In this document: positions 1 through 9,091 of the stretch, in pieces | Numbering within the stretch: the first letter of the stretch is position 1 | Layout: every line of letters begins with the position of its first letter | Origin: MGIIb-Q1 sp964342465 | GTDB lineage: Archaea; Thermoplasmatota; Poseidoniia; Poseidoniales; Thalassarchaeaceae | Length of the DNA: 64,000 nucleotides | Direction of reading: 5' to 3' | NCBI GenBank assembly: GCA_964342465.1 | Contig: CAYFFQ010000001.1 | Location: 281,515 to 345,514 of the forward strand | Made by a program: the position numbers and the translations under genes | Notes under the pieces: generated by a model | What the model saw: the letters and a program-made list of their open reading frames with translations, nothing else | Databases searched by the model: none | What the model was told of the DNA's origin: nothing

Positions 1-416
1 GTTTGACCGACTATAGCGCATCCGATTTCTGCCACCTGCGTTTGAAACCGTTCGATGGAGAGTGATACAGTATATCCCGGCATCGCTTCCAGTTTGTCAA
101 GAGTTCCTCCTGTATGGCCCAAACCCCTTCCAGAGACCATCGGAACCTTGGCCCCACACGCAGCGACGGCAGCCGCAAGAGGCAAGGAGACCTTATCGCC
201 AACACCTCCAGTACTGTGTTTGTCGACCACTAGGTGCGCATACTCATCCGGCCATGAGAGTACGGTGCCTGAATAGGTCATCGCCTCTGTCAGTTCGGCG
301 ATCTCACCCCTGTTCATCCCGTTGTCAAAGACATCTTGAAGCCAATCTATGACCTCTGCATCACTCATCGAGCCATCGACGACTCCGTCCACAATCTGTT
401 GGATGGTCTCTCTCAT
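1..416 (-). CDS. deoA: Thymidine / pyrimidine-nucleoside phosphorylase, N-terminal part, cut by window edge
   Basis: About 138 N-terminal residues are visible; the gene runs off the left edge. The family splits thymidine (or uridine) with phosphate into base and (deoxy)ribose-1-phosphate in the cytoplasm. The signature is clear: VDKHSTGGVGDKVSLPLA is the phosphate-binding loop and SGRGLGHTGGTLDKLE follows as in bacterial DeoA/Pdp. The N-terminal helical part (QQIVDG, MNRGEIAELTEAM, YSGTVLSW) also aligns with DeoA. The glycine loop is the bacterial thymidine-phosphorylase form, not the archaeal AMP-phosphorylase form. The ATG at 416 is preceded by GAGAGG. It lies 30 bp downstream of the secreted LTD-PLD gene on the same strand, so co-transcription is likely. 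Whether it prefers thymidine or uridine cannot be told. Confidence 0.9.
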   Translation of the reverse strand, partial: MRETIQQIVDGVVDGSMSDAEVIDWLQDVFDNGMNRGEIAELTEAMTYSGTVLSWPDEYAHLVVDKHSTGGVGDKVSLPLAAAVAACGAKVPMVSGRGLGHTGGTLDKLEAMPGYTVSLSIERFQTQVAEIGCAIVGQ

Positions 417-446
417 TCAACATCCTCTCTGAACTGTCCACTTCCC

Positions 447-3400
447 TCATTTCCTGTTCTGGTTGTAGTGTTCACGCAACTGTTCGACCGTCCAGCCAGC
501 AGCCAACGCCTCCTGCACCTGTTGTGGGGTCCAACCCTCGAACTCAAAACCGTCCATCAGAGGTGCCCCATGCACCCCGTCGTGTCTGCCGATGGCATTG
601 TCTCGGCCTGAGAGAATTTTCGGCTCACCCGTCGCCGTCGAACTGTCAAGAACAAAGGTATCACCCTCGGCGGATGGATGGTGGTGCGAAGTGGATTGAT
701 TGATGCTGCCGAGGTCAGACGGCGAATCATCGATGAATGCTGCTTCGGTAAAATCAAGGAGGGTGTCCGATACCACTCCGCTGGCATTTTCGCGACCGCT
801 GAGGAGGACTGCGAGAAGAGCAATTACTAGCGCGATCATCGCCACACCGACGATGCTAAGGAGGATTCTTGCAGCCGTTGAATCTAGAGGGTTATCTGCT
901 TCAGGCAATTGAGGTCCTTGGTCAACTGTGCCATTGGAGTTGTCATCTCCGTTGCCGTTGGTTATTCCAGCGATGTTGCTTCCGCATTCTGTCTCTTCGC
1001 CATCCGCCACGCCGTTGTTATCGGCGTCGGCGAAGAGGATGGCGTCAGTAGCAGCCACGCCAGCAGCCGTGGCGAACAACAGTTCAGCCATGTCATCGAC
1101 GCAGTCGCCATCGGTGTCGGCGTTGTGGGGGTCGCCGCCTACCTCCATCTCCCTGAAGTTATCCAATCCATCTTCATCGAAGTCGTGTGACTGCTCGGGA
1201 AGTGATGAGCCAGGAATTACTGAACTGGTTCTGTTCAGTCCATACTCCAACTCCCATGCATCTGGAAGATTGTCGCCATCACTGTCCGTTGAATTGTCCA
1301 AGCGATACCAATCCTCTTCGAAAGAGGCGGTGTACCACTGTGCCAAGGCGGCGTTGTTGACCACGATTCCCATTTCGCGATTGCGCAGAATCGCATTCGA
1401 ATTCCAGTTGATGGAAGATATCAATACCGACTCTCCATCGACGATAACGCCCTTGTTGTGCAATTTCGTGATACGTGCTCCCGGTGCCATCAGAATAGCG
1501 GTGGCGTCATATCCGTCGCTCCGGTTCCATTGATTGTTGAAATGGTCGACACTCTCCCGAATGTCGTTGTCAGTCCACACATAGTAACCGTTGATGAGAA
1601 GTCTTACCTTCACCCCTCTTTGCAATGCTCTTTCAATCGCCGCTGAGAGGGGGTTGTCACCGAAACCCCAGTGCCAGCCGAGGTCAAATCCCTGAAGTGA
1701 GAGGTCGATGCTCGTTTCTGCTGAGTCGAGCAGGTTGACTATTCCAGAGACACAGTCGTCAGGGCAGGTGAAAACTTGACCATTGATTTCTCCGGTGATG
1801 GTGGGCGGAGTTTCAGTAGGGGGTGGTGCATCCAGTCCACTTGGGCCTGCGGAGGTCCACCCGCTCGGGCGTCCGGTCGATGGGTCAACAGTGCTGTATG
1901 CATTGAGGTGTGGATGGCTCACATCCTCATCCCATTCTAGACGAGTCAATACGAGTTGGGCTACATCGGCGGAGTCAATTATGAGGCTCCAGTCGCGATT
2001 TGAAGACCAGTCGCCGGGAGGTAATGTGGATTCTTTCAGGTTCCCTGAACTTACCCAGACAGATTCTCCATCACGAACCGCAACCTTGCTGTGTAGGTAT
2101 TGGTATGGGGCTGGTGGTGCATTTTCGCCGCGTGGATTCCCCATCCAGTAGACATCGACTCCACCGGCATACAGTTCGTAAGCCATTCCTCTTATCTTGT
2201 AGAGGTCTTCACCCTCTTCGAGGGGGTCTTCTTCCAAGACCACCGTGATGTCGACATCAGCAGCCGCCAACTCCACCAGTTTGGCAACGATGTCGCCCCC
2301 CATCAACTCATAGACATGGATGTGAAGTTCAGTCTGTGTTCCATCCAACCACTCAAGGAATTGGTACAAACTACCATCTGGAGAAACCATCGGTGTCACG
2401 CTTCCGGTGGTGGTGAAAACTCCAGAATCACAGAAGAGGCTCGCCCCGAGGCGAATCCAGCGCACCTCCCAATCAGCACTGCTGTTCGTGTCATCAACAT
2501 CGCTACAGCCATCGCCACGCATGAAAATCAACCCTTGGAAGGTGGCAGGTGGTTTGGAGACAGCAGGGCCACTCCACCCCTCAACACTCGTCAATCCATC
2601 ACCATAAGCCACCGTGTCAGCGACCAACCCTTCGGGGGAAATCAACTGCAATGTGGCCCCCGAATCATACATCCAAGGTGAGTAATCTAGGACATCATCC
2701 ATGTCCACGGCTGACAACCCGCCATCTTCGCTCAGATTCTCAGGGGATTGCGAGAGAATCACCGATTCTCTCGGCGCGAGGCTATACGCTGTGAAAGTGC
2801 CTGAATTCGAGCTTCCATCACTTTTGATGCGGTTAAGGTGCCATCCAGAGAGGTCGAGGACGCTGGTTCCCATGTTGGTTATCTCGATGAACTCGTTGTC
2901 ACGGTTGTGCACTTGGCCGGGCATGATGCGAGTGAACCACACTGGGTCTTCGGGATTCCAAGGAGTAGGCGTGGGGTTCTCCTCCCCCGGGGTTGGCCAC
3001 ATGGTGTTGAGCCAATCCTCCTGCCATGCGGAAGAGTCTCCTTCGATGCTCCTACAATTTTCAGAACTCGTCCAGCGCGCTTCCTGTCTGACATTCCCAT
3101 TCGGGTCTCTGAGGTCCACCATCTCATTGAAATTTGAAAGGAAACCGTTGTTTTCAGGCACGACTACAACATAATCATCGGGTTGGAGATTCCACCAATC
3201 GGTTGGCGCTGTGGGTGAGCCAGTCTCAAAATGCTGCAAGAAGTTATCCCTGAGAACGAGTGCATCACCATTGTCGTTGGCGACTATCCATCTCGATAGA
3301 TTGATTGTCTCGCTGCCGCTGTTGTGCAGTTCCAACCAGTCGCCATCGATGTCCAATCCTCCAGCAGTGCATTGTGCCATGACTTCTGATATTTCCAGCG

Positions 3401-5375
3401 TGACAGCCCCAATGTAGGGGTCTTCAAACTGGGGGTTTTCCTGACCGGGAGTGGGCCAAGGGGATGCTACCCAAGTGGAGGTAGGGTCATTTCCTGCGAC
3501 CAGTGTGCCATTGAGAGGAGTGAGCCCATAGACAACCGTCTGCACAACTTCATCTTGAGAGTCGTGAAGGGTCACTGCATCACCACTGTTCTGAAGATTC
3601 ATGGAAGTGCCGTTGCGATAGACGACGAGGTGGCCACCCGCTTCCAGCATCCAGTCATCACCGTTCGCTTCATCGAGTCCGGGTATGGTGGTCGAGTCGA
3701 ATCTAAGTGATGAGTTGCGTCCATCCTTCATTCGCCAGTTCTGGAAACTTGCTGATTCATTGCCGACATTGACAATTTCAATCCATTCTCCTTCGGGGTG
3801 GATATTGCTGTCAGAACCCGTCGGGTTGGCCATGATTTCAGAGATTCTGAACTGGGCACTTTCGTTCACGGATGAGGAAATCTGATTTGGATTCGGCCCC
3901 GCGGGTGTCGCCCAATTGGAAATTGAGAGGGGCTGGGCAGGGAGGTCGGCATCTATTGGGATGGCGGTTCGGTTGGTTCCGGGGTCAGAATCCCAGTGGA
4001 TAGAATCGACGATGACACCGTCAGGGGTGAGGAGGGAGAGTGTGTCACCGCTAATCAACATCTGAGCGGTTGTCTGTGGAGCCGTGAGGACGACGTATGT
4101 TTGCGCATCAACAGTCATACCATTTCCACTGTCGCGGTCGACAAAACCCGCATCGAGCGAGAACGACTGACCACTGCCTGTGCGAATTTCCCATCCGGTC
4201 AGGTCGACGCCAGCACCACTACCGCGGTGGGAAAGTTCAAACCACTCTCCGTTGGGATATGCGAGCCAACTGTTGGTGGCGTTGACCATCACCTCGTTTA
4301 TGCGAACATCGCTACTGCCGTTGACATTGCGGGCAGCAGGCTCAAGCGGAGTGGGGAATAGAGACTGAACCCAATTCCCCCCACCTGTGAGAGGAGGGAC
4401 GAATGAATGGCCAGCCTTGCCGTTGCCGCTGTAATTTGCGGCAGAGACATATTCTCCCTCTGGATTTACGAGAAACGCTGAATCGCCACCGTTGTTGAAG
4501 ACGCCATACTGGTTCATGCCATTGGTGGCGACGACCCTTCGCTCGCCAGGGTTGATTACAGCTGATATAGCGTGGTCGACCAGATGGCTGGCGTTGATGG
4601 CCAAGATGTTGCCGGTTTGGTCTTTTATCGTCCAATTGTCCAGTGAAATCGGGTTGGAGCCATCGTTGATGATCTCAACCCATTCACCAGCCGGATAGGT
4701 CCCATTGTCATTCGATGGCCACGCATCGGCGAGCACTTCCGTGATTCGCAAGTCGCTGACGTTCCAAGTGGGGCCCCCACTACCACTGCCCGAGTTCACT
4801 GCGCCCGGTGTGATGGTGGAAACTTCTGGCCAGTCTGCGCTAGGTGAGGCACCCTCGACCAGTGAATTGCCCTGATTGGCGTAGATCGACCATGTGGCCT
4901 GATGCTGGAGGTTTCCGTTGGAATCATAGAGGGAGGAGACACCCTGTCCATTGGTCATGCAGTACCCGCAAGACTGCCCATCTCCGTTGCGAGCGACGAC
5001 CATGTAATCTCCAGCTTGGATGACCAGATTCTGTGGATTCTGCGGCCAGACGACGGTCATCGGAGATGATGTGATGGAGATGTCAAGTTGACGTGAGGAG
5101 TGGTCTTGCAAATACCAACCCGTGACATCAACGCTGGTGGTGCCGGAATTATACAATTCAACCCATTCGCCGCTTGTCCAATCTGTGGGGCCGACGGCAT
5201 CCGTCTCAGAGCCCACCGCATTGACGAACAACTCGTTCAAGCAGACCGCGCCGACGCAACCGCTGCTCTTGGCTGCGCCTCTGATGGTAGGCGCCTCTCT
5301 GAGAAAAAGTGCGGTTTGGCTGCTTAGAATCAGTAATATCAGTATCAGGTAGATGGGTGTCTGCTTCGCTTGCAT
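447..5375 (-). CDS. Secreted six-lamin-tail-domain protein with two PLD (HKD) domains, membrane anchored
   Basis: 1,642 residues from the ATG at 5375; an in-frame TTG at 5390 is the alternative start. A signal peptide (MQAKQTPIYLILILLILSS) is followed by six lamin-tail (LTD) beta-sandwiches up to about residue 930, each opening with a variant of I-N-E-V/I-M then GEWVE-hN and hxxWxhxD. Two phospholipase-D-superfamily halves follow: HKD-like motif 1 has LHSKVAVRDG (H1095, K1097) and motif 2 has LHNKGVIVDGESV (H1306, K1308). Calcium-type DSDGDNLPDAWE repeats (about 1370-1450), a membrane helix near 1497-1522 and a cytoplasmic tail ending GWTVEQLREHYNQNRK complete it. PLD-superfamily enzymes include nucleases and phospholipases. 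The nucleoside phosphorylase downstream and OB-like protein upstream make an external nuclease my preferred reading. Substrate is unproven. Confidence 0.85.
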   Translation of the reverse strand: MQAKQTPIYLILILLILSSQTALFLREAPTIRGAAKSSGCVGAVCLNELFVNAVGSETDAVGPTDWTSGEWVELYNSGTTSVDVTGWYLQDHSSRQLDISITSSPMTVVWPQNPQNLVIQAGDYMVVARNGDGQSCGYCMTNGQGVSSLYDSNGNLQHQATWSIYANQGNSLVEGASPSADWPEVSTITPGAVNSGSGSGGPTWNVSDLRITEVLADAWPSNDNGTYPAGEWVEIINDGSNPISLDNWTIKDQTGNILAINASHLVDHAISAVINPGERRVVATNGMNQYGVFNNGGDSAFLVNPEGEYVSAANYSGNGKAGHSFVPPLTGGGNWVQSLFPTPLEPAARNVNGSSDVRINEVMVNATNSWLAYPNGEWFELSHRGSGAGVDLTGWEIRTGSGQSFSLDAGFVDRDSGNGMTVDAQTYVVLTAPQTTAQMLISGDTLSLLTPDGVIVDSIHWDSDPGTNRTAIPIDADLPAQPLSISNWATPAGPNPNQISSSVNESAQFRISEIMANPTGSDSNIHPEGEWIEIVNVGNESASFQNWRMKDGRNSSLRFDSTTIPGLDEANGDDWMLEAGGHLVVYRNGTSMNLQNSGDAVTLHDSQDEVVQTVVYGLTPLNGTLVAGNDPTSTWVASPWPTPGQENPQFEDPYIGAVTLEISEVMAQCTAGGLDIDGDWLELHNSGSETINLSRWIVANDNGDALVLRDNFLQHFETGSPTAPTDWWNLQPDDYVVVVPENNGFLSNFNEMVDLRDPNGNVRQEARWTSSENCRSIEGDSSAWQEDWLNTMWPTPGEENPTPTPWNPEDPVWFTRIMPGQVHNRDNEFIEITNMGTSVLDLSGWHLNRIKSDGSSNSGTFTAYSLAPRESVILSQSPENLSEDGGLSAVDMDDVLDYSPWMYDSGATLQLISPEGLVADTVAYGDGLTSVEGWSGPAVSKPPATFQGLIFMRGDGCSDVDDTNSSADWEVRWIRLGASLFCDSGVFTTTGSVTPMVSPDGSLYQFLEWLDGTQTELHIHVYELMGGDIVAKLVELAAADVDITVVLEEDPLEEGEDLYKIRGMAYELYAGGVDVYWMGNPRGENAPPAPYQYLHSKVAVRDGESVWVSSGNLKESTLPPGDWSSNRDWSLIIDSADVAQLVLTRLEWDEDVSHPHLNAYSTVDPSTGRPSGWTSAGPSGLDAPPPTETPPTITGEINGQVFTCPDDCVSGIVNLLDSAETSIDLSLQGFDLGWHWGFGDNPLSAAIERALQRGVKVRLLINGYYVWTDNDIRESVDHFNNQWNRSDGYDATAILMAPGARITKLHNKGVIVDGESVLISSINWNSNAILRNREMGIVVNNAALAQWYTASFEEDWYRLDNSTDSDGDNLPDAWELEYGLNRTSSVIPGSSLPEQSHDFDEDGLDNFREMEVGGDPHNADTDGDCVDDMAELLFATAAGVAATDAILFADADNNGVADGEETECGSNIAGITNGNGDDNSNGTVDQGPQLPEADNPLDSTAARILLSIVGVAMIALVIALLAVLLSGRENASGVVSDTLLDFTEAAFIDDSPSDLGSINQSTSHHHPSAEGDTFVLDSSTATGEPKILSGRDNAIGRHDGVHGAPLMDGFEFEGWTPQQVQEALAAGWTVEQLREHYNQNRK

Positions 5376-5438
5376 GGGGTCCACTCTCAATTGTTCCTTC
5401 GGTTTCGCTCAATGCCATTACAATTAGCGTTTTCCGAT

Positions 5439-5455
5439 TTCGCCCTATGGGCGAA
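5439..5455 (-). promoter_or_regulatory. Perfect 7-bp inverted repeat, 3-nt spacer, upstream of the LTD-PLD gene
   Basis: TTCGCCC-TAT-GGGCGAA lies in the 172-bp gap between the TctA-like gene and the LTD-PLD gene, 63 nt before the ATG at 5375. It could be an operator, an mRNA leader hairpin or the end of the upstream transcript. A T-run follows it only in the plus direction, so a minus-strand terminator is less convincing. It belongs to a series of similar dyads in this window. Confidence 0.45.
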
Positions 5456-5547
5456 CCCATTCATTTTTTTACCGACGATGGGTGGAGTGCTGTCTCATTA
5501 TTGTGATGGTTGAACTACTCGTCAGGAGATAATCCGGCTCTCATGTA

Positions 5548-7425
5548 TCATGTGAATCCGAACGAATCCATCCTCGCTGCGAATGTGTAAATCATTATCG
5601 GTACGAGAATGATACCCATGCCGTGGCTTCTGCGAATGCCGATACGAGGTGGCATCAATCCGAGGACAGTGCCGGCGATGAGTACACCTATGCCTATCCA
5701 CCCAGTAGTGAGCCAGACAAGAGCGGAGACAAATATGATGACGCTCATGACGAGTGAGCGCAGAGGAATGAGTTCGTGCAACTTCAACATACCCTGTCCG
5801 ACTTTGACCATGATGGGAACAGCGAGCAGTCCTGAAGCGACTGTGACTGCGAGCAATCTGATGAAGTCTGGTGGCGGTTCGATTGCTGACCATGGGTCTA
5901 TAGGATACATCATGTTGAGGGCGAGTGCCGCCCCTGAACGAGGCCGCCCCACCAGATAGAGGAAGGCGAGAACCATCACCGTGACGGCGGTGTTTGTCGC
6001 CGAGAGGATGGCGATGACTTCGAGGTCCTGTTCACTCGATGTCATCTCAAGGTCGAGGTCGGGGGATATCTCCCTCTCCTCCCTCGCCGCACTGAGGAGA
6101 GCGAGGTCTTCAGCGCTCAGTCCACCACCAGTCAATCCCATCATGGCGTTTTCATCATCAACGAGTTGGCGACCACCCCTCACTGAGCCATCGAGAACGA
6201 TACCACCTGATGAGAAGGGGGCCGCTGCTGACCCTCCACCGTCTTGACCAGTGACAGAAGTGGAAACTCCTGACGGTGAGACGGCTTCCGGCATGGCGGT
6301 GGATGCGAGAGTGATGCTTCCTGCCGCTGGGTCAGTTGCAAGAGTGGTGACTCGTGCAGTCGGTTCGGTATTTTGGCTGGTGGCGGCGAGGGCTTCTGCT
6401 TCCTTCCTCCTAGCCATCGCCTGCATCGCCGGATGATTCGCTTGACCTGGGCCAAATTCAAAATCGGCGGGGATATAATCTGGGTCTCGCAGTTTACCGA
6501 AGAAATTGCGTACGCTCATCACCACAACCGTCGCTTGGGCGGCGGTCATTCCAGGAAGAATAGCCATCACCGCGGCACAGATGGAAGAGAGGAAACATGG
6601 AATCACCAGTGGCCCTGCCGGCGGCAGGTCCCACTCATCATCTTGCGAGGGCATCTCGCTCGTCGTGACATAGATGTCCAATAGATTGGCGATCCCGAAG
6701 AGACCAGCCAACCCAGGCATCAACATCGTCGCGCTCGGCATACCGACTGGTGAACGGCCCGGCAGTTCAAAGACCGCCCAGCCGTAGAAACCGCTCAACA
6801 GGAAGAAGGCGGCGGCGACGATGACTCCGACCACATTTGAATTGTCGGAGAAGGAGAAGTCCAACTCGCGGCCAGCCACTTTCACCTGCCACTTCTTCGA
6901 CAGTGCCTGCATCCAGCGCGGCCAAGGCAGTCTCGTCGTCTCGGTCAGAATCAGAAAACTGGAGATGGCCAACAGCAACCACGGAAGAATCTCACGACTC
7001 TCTTCATAGAAACCGAGCCCCGGGTTCTGACCGAACAGGAATCGGGCGAACAGTAGTAGTGGAATGGATAGGAGTAGACCCAACTGTGACCCTCGCGCAG
7101 AATAGGCTACACCCTGCGTAGCCTTGCCGGCGAGCAACATACGATGGCCGGGCAACAGCGCCAACGCGGTGTCACCGTCAGGAGCACCCACCAGCGCACT
7201 CGGAATGTAGTTGAGGAAGGTATGCACAGTACCCATGGCGACGATTATCGCCGCAACCGCTGAGAGAGGAATGCCCACTCCCACCGCCAAGGGGGAGAGA
7301 CTCAGTGCGATGAGGGCCACATTGTTGACATGGAATCCAGGGATGAGTCCAGTCATGCAGCCGAGAAAGACCCCGATGAAGAATGACGCCATCAGCCAGA
7401 GCCATTCACTCAACCAGATCTCCAT
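5548..7425 (-). CDS. TctA-family (COG1784-type) polytopic membrane permease with a long hydrophilic insert
   Basis: 625 residues from the ATG at 7425, chosen because GGGTGA sits 5 nt upstream; a TTG at 7479 would overlap the preceding gene. The N-terminal half has the TctA pattern: FFIGVFLGCMTGLIPGFHVN, then MGTVHTFLNYIPSALVGAPD and LLPGHRMLLAGKA, with hydrophobic helices throughout. The archaeal branch is usually one protein without the TctB/TctC partners; its substrate is not established. Between about residues 320 and 475 lies an Ala/Ser/Thr/Gly-rich hydrophilic stretch that is probably an extra loop, after which four or so helices complete the protein. It starts 16 bp after the OB-like gene ends, so the two are likely one transcript. 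Transport of nucleosides or sugars is only inferred from context. Confidence 0.8.
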   Translation of the reverse strand: MEIWLSEWLWLMASFFIGVFLGCMTGLIPGFHVNNVALIALSLSPLAVGVGIPLSAVAAIIVAMGTVHTFLNYIPSALVGAPDGDTALALLPGHRMLLAGKATQGVAYSARGSQLGLLLSIPLLLFARFLFGQNPGLGFYEESREILPWLLLAISSFLILTETTRLPWPRWMQALSKKWQVKVAGRELDFSFSDNSNVVGVIVAAAFFLLSGFYGWAVFELPGRSPVGMPSATMLMPGLAGLFGIANLLDIYVTTSEMPSQDDEWDLPPAGPLVIPCFLSSICAAVMAILPGMTAAQATVVVMSVRNFFGKLRDPDYIPADFEFGPGQANHPAMQAMARRKEAEALAATSQNTEPTARVTTLATDPAAGSITLASTAMPEAVSPSGVSTSVTGQDGGGSAAAPFSSGGIVLDGSVRGGRQLVDDENAMMGLTGGGLSAEDLALLSAAREEREISPDLDLEMTSSEQDLEVIAILSATNTAVTVMVLAFLYLVGRPRSGAALALNMMYPIDPWSAIEPPPDFIRLLAVTVASGLLAVPIMVKVGQGMLKLHELIPLRSLVMSVIIFVSALVWLTTGWIGIGVLIAGTVLGLMPPRIGIRRSHGMGIILVPIMIYTFAARMDSFGFT

Positions 7426-7441
7426 GCTCTCACCCAGTCCT

Positions 7442-8983
7442 TCACCGACGGTCAATACAGAGTTGCACTTCTCGCTCAATCACATTCTCCTGTGTAGTGA
7501 GTCTTCCACTCCAGTCTAGAGGAACCTGCCCAGTGGCGTTCTGGGTGGCCATCTCCGTGCCATCTCCTAGGAGACAGAGTTTCTCACCGAGTTGTGTTCC
7601 TTCCCTATTCACCCATAGAGTTCCATTGTCCTCACTGACGATGCCGTTGATCTTCACCAATTTGTTGATGTCCCACTGCCACGAGTCATAGCCCTCAGTC
7701 CAAGCGAGGGTGACCACAGGTATCGGCTCTTCAACCCAGATTGACATGGTGTGAACCTGAAGGAGCAGCCGTGCATCAACGGAGTCCCAGATGAGTGTAG
7801 CAGAGACCGTCACCTTGGTGCCGGCTTCGACCCATTCGTCACGCGCCCCTTCCAAGACGATTCTCAGTTTCGTTGAGCGGCTGAAGTAGTCCGGTCCGTC
7901 AGCGAGGTATCCCTTGTTGTAGTCGGGGGAAATCGGGCTGTCAATCCAACCGACGAGGTCCAATGTCTGATTGCGGTAGGCGTTGGGGTCGCGCACAAGG
8001 TCGGACAAGGGGGTGGTATCGCCTCCGATGTCTCCAGTCGGGTTGATGAGTTCTGTGGATTGTCCGTGGTCGAGACAGAGTTGGATTCTCTCCTCTTCCC
8101 ACACCAGTCTGCCGGAAAAATCACCGATGTCACCATGACTGTCATTTTCATGGGGGAGTAGACATAGTTTGTTGTTCTCCCCCGGTCCCATTATCCACCA
8201 CGCACCGCTGTCGTTATTGGCTTCACCTTCGATGGTGACCAGCGAGCCGATATCATAGGACCAAGTTGTCGAATCTGCGCTCCAAGAGAGCCTCTTGGCA
8301 CCGGCGGCGTGGATGATGGTTATCTGGGTCGAATGAGTCTGAAGTTGCCAGCGGAAATCACGCTCAGACCAGCGTACCCAACCGGTCACGATGATTTTTG
8401 AACCAGCCTCATAACTCTCATTGAGCCGCCCCTCAATCGCCAGTGAGATGATGTGGTCGGCATTTCCGTATGATGGATGGTCCATCAGTGATGAAACTTG
8501 GCGGGTGACATTCCCTTCGAGCACATCACCCGAATATCCGACCAGTGAGATGAGGTCACCCTCGAACGCTGCAGGGTCGTGCGATACGCCAGTGAGATTC
8601 ATGTTGTGAACCTCAGGAACCCAATCGCGGTCCCACTGAACCGCACCAGCACCCTTTGATGAGAGCCAGATTCTGCCATTCCACTCAGTCACCTCGCCTA
8701 CTACCTGCACCAATGTCCCGATTGGTGGGAGGATGCCTGTCTCGGTCCATCTCACCTCACTGACATTGTAGCCATCCTCGACCAGCAGGTCGATTCTGTC
8801 CGTACCACTATCGTAGGGGTCACGCACATAGGAGGTCAATTCCCCACGAATTTTCACTGACTCCCTGATGTGTTCATGCAGGTCAGCGATTTCCACGATG
8901 TCAGGTTCCCTGACAACAGCATAGAAATTCATCACGCTGACGAGGAGAATGCTCAGGAAGAACATCGCCCATAGTTTCGCCAT
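7442..8983 (-). CDS. Membrane-anchored secreted protein with repeated OB-like folds
   Basis: 513 residues. The ATG at 8983 follows GAAGG. An N-terminal hydrophobic segment (LWAMFFLSILLVSVMNFYAVV) acts as anchor or signal. The rest is a chain of about five modules of 80-100 residues with the alternating pattern of OB-folds: VKIRGELTSYV..GTLVQVVGEVTEWNGRIWL; DLISLVGYSG..KIIVTGWVRW; LVTIEGEANND; LDLVGWIDS..KVTVSATLIW; LVKINGIVSEDNGTLWV. OB folds of this kind bind single-stranded nucleic acid or oligosaccharide; which applies here is not shown. Several N-x-S/T sequons fit an external location. It heads the minus-strand group OB protein, permease, LTD-PLD protein, nucleoside phosphorylase. The module count is by eye and approximate. 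Confidence 0.65.
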   Translation of the reverse strand: MAKLWAMFFLSILLVSVMNFYAVVREPDIVEIADLHEHIRESVKIRGELTSYVRDPYDSGTDRIDLLVEDGYNVSEVRWTETGILPPIGTLVQVVGEVTEWNGRIWLSSKGAGAVQWDRDWVPEVHNMNLTGVSHDPAAFEGDLISLVGYSGDVLEGNVTRQVSSLMDHPSYGNADHIISLAIEGRLNESYEAGSKIIVTGWVRWSERDFRWQLQTHSTQITIIHAAGAKRLSWSADSTTWSYDIGSLVTIEGEANNDSGAWWIMGPGENNKLCLLPHENDSHGDIGDFSGRLVWEEERIQLCLDHGQSTELINPTGDIGGDTTPLSDLVRDPNAYRNQTLDLVGWIDSPISPDYNKGYLADGPDYFSRSTKLRIVLEGARDEWVEAGTKVTVSATLIWDSVDARLLLQVHTMSIWVEEPIPVVTLAWTEGYDSWQWDINKLVKINGIVSEDNGTLWVNREGTQLGEKLCLLGDGTEMATQNATGQVPLDWSGRLTTQENVIEREVQLCIDRR

Positions 8984-9069
8984 ACCTTCGCACGGTCAAC
9001 TATTCGGCTTGAAGGTTGGGGGGAATGAAGTGAGAGAACAGATGGAAAAATCGTAGAGTGGTTTATCCT

Positions 9070-9087
9070 CTATCGCTATAGTGGTAG
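9070..9087 (+). promoter_or_regulatory. Dyad overlapping the leader of the 9092 gene
   Basis: CTATCGC-TATA-GTGGTAG ends 4 nt before the GTG at 9092. Read as RNA it pairs over 7 bp with two G-U wobbles. TTTATCC at about 9062 is a plausible TATA box for a near-leaderless transcript. The geometry (7 bp arms, TATA loop) resembles the perfect palindrome at 46539-46558. Weak on its own. Confidence 0.3.
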
Positions 9088-9091
9088 GGCT

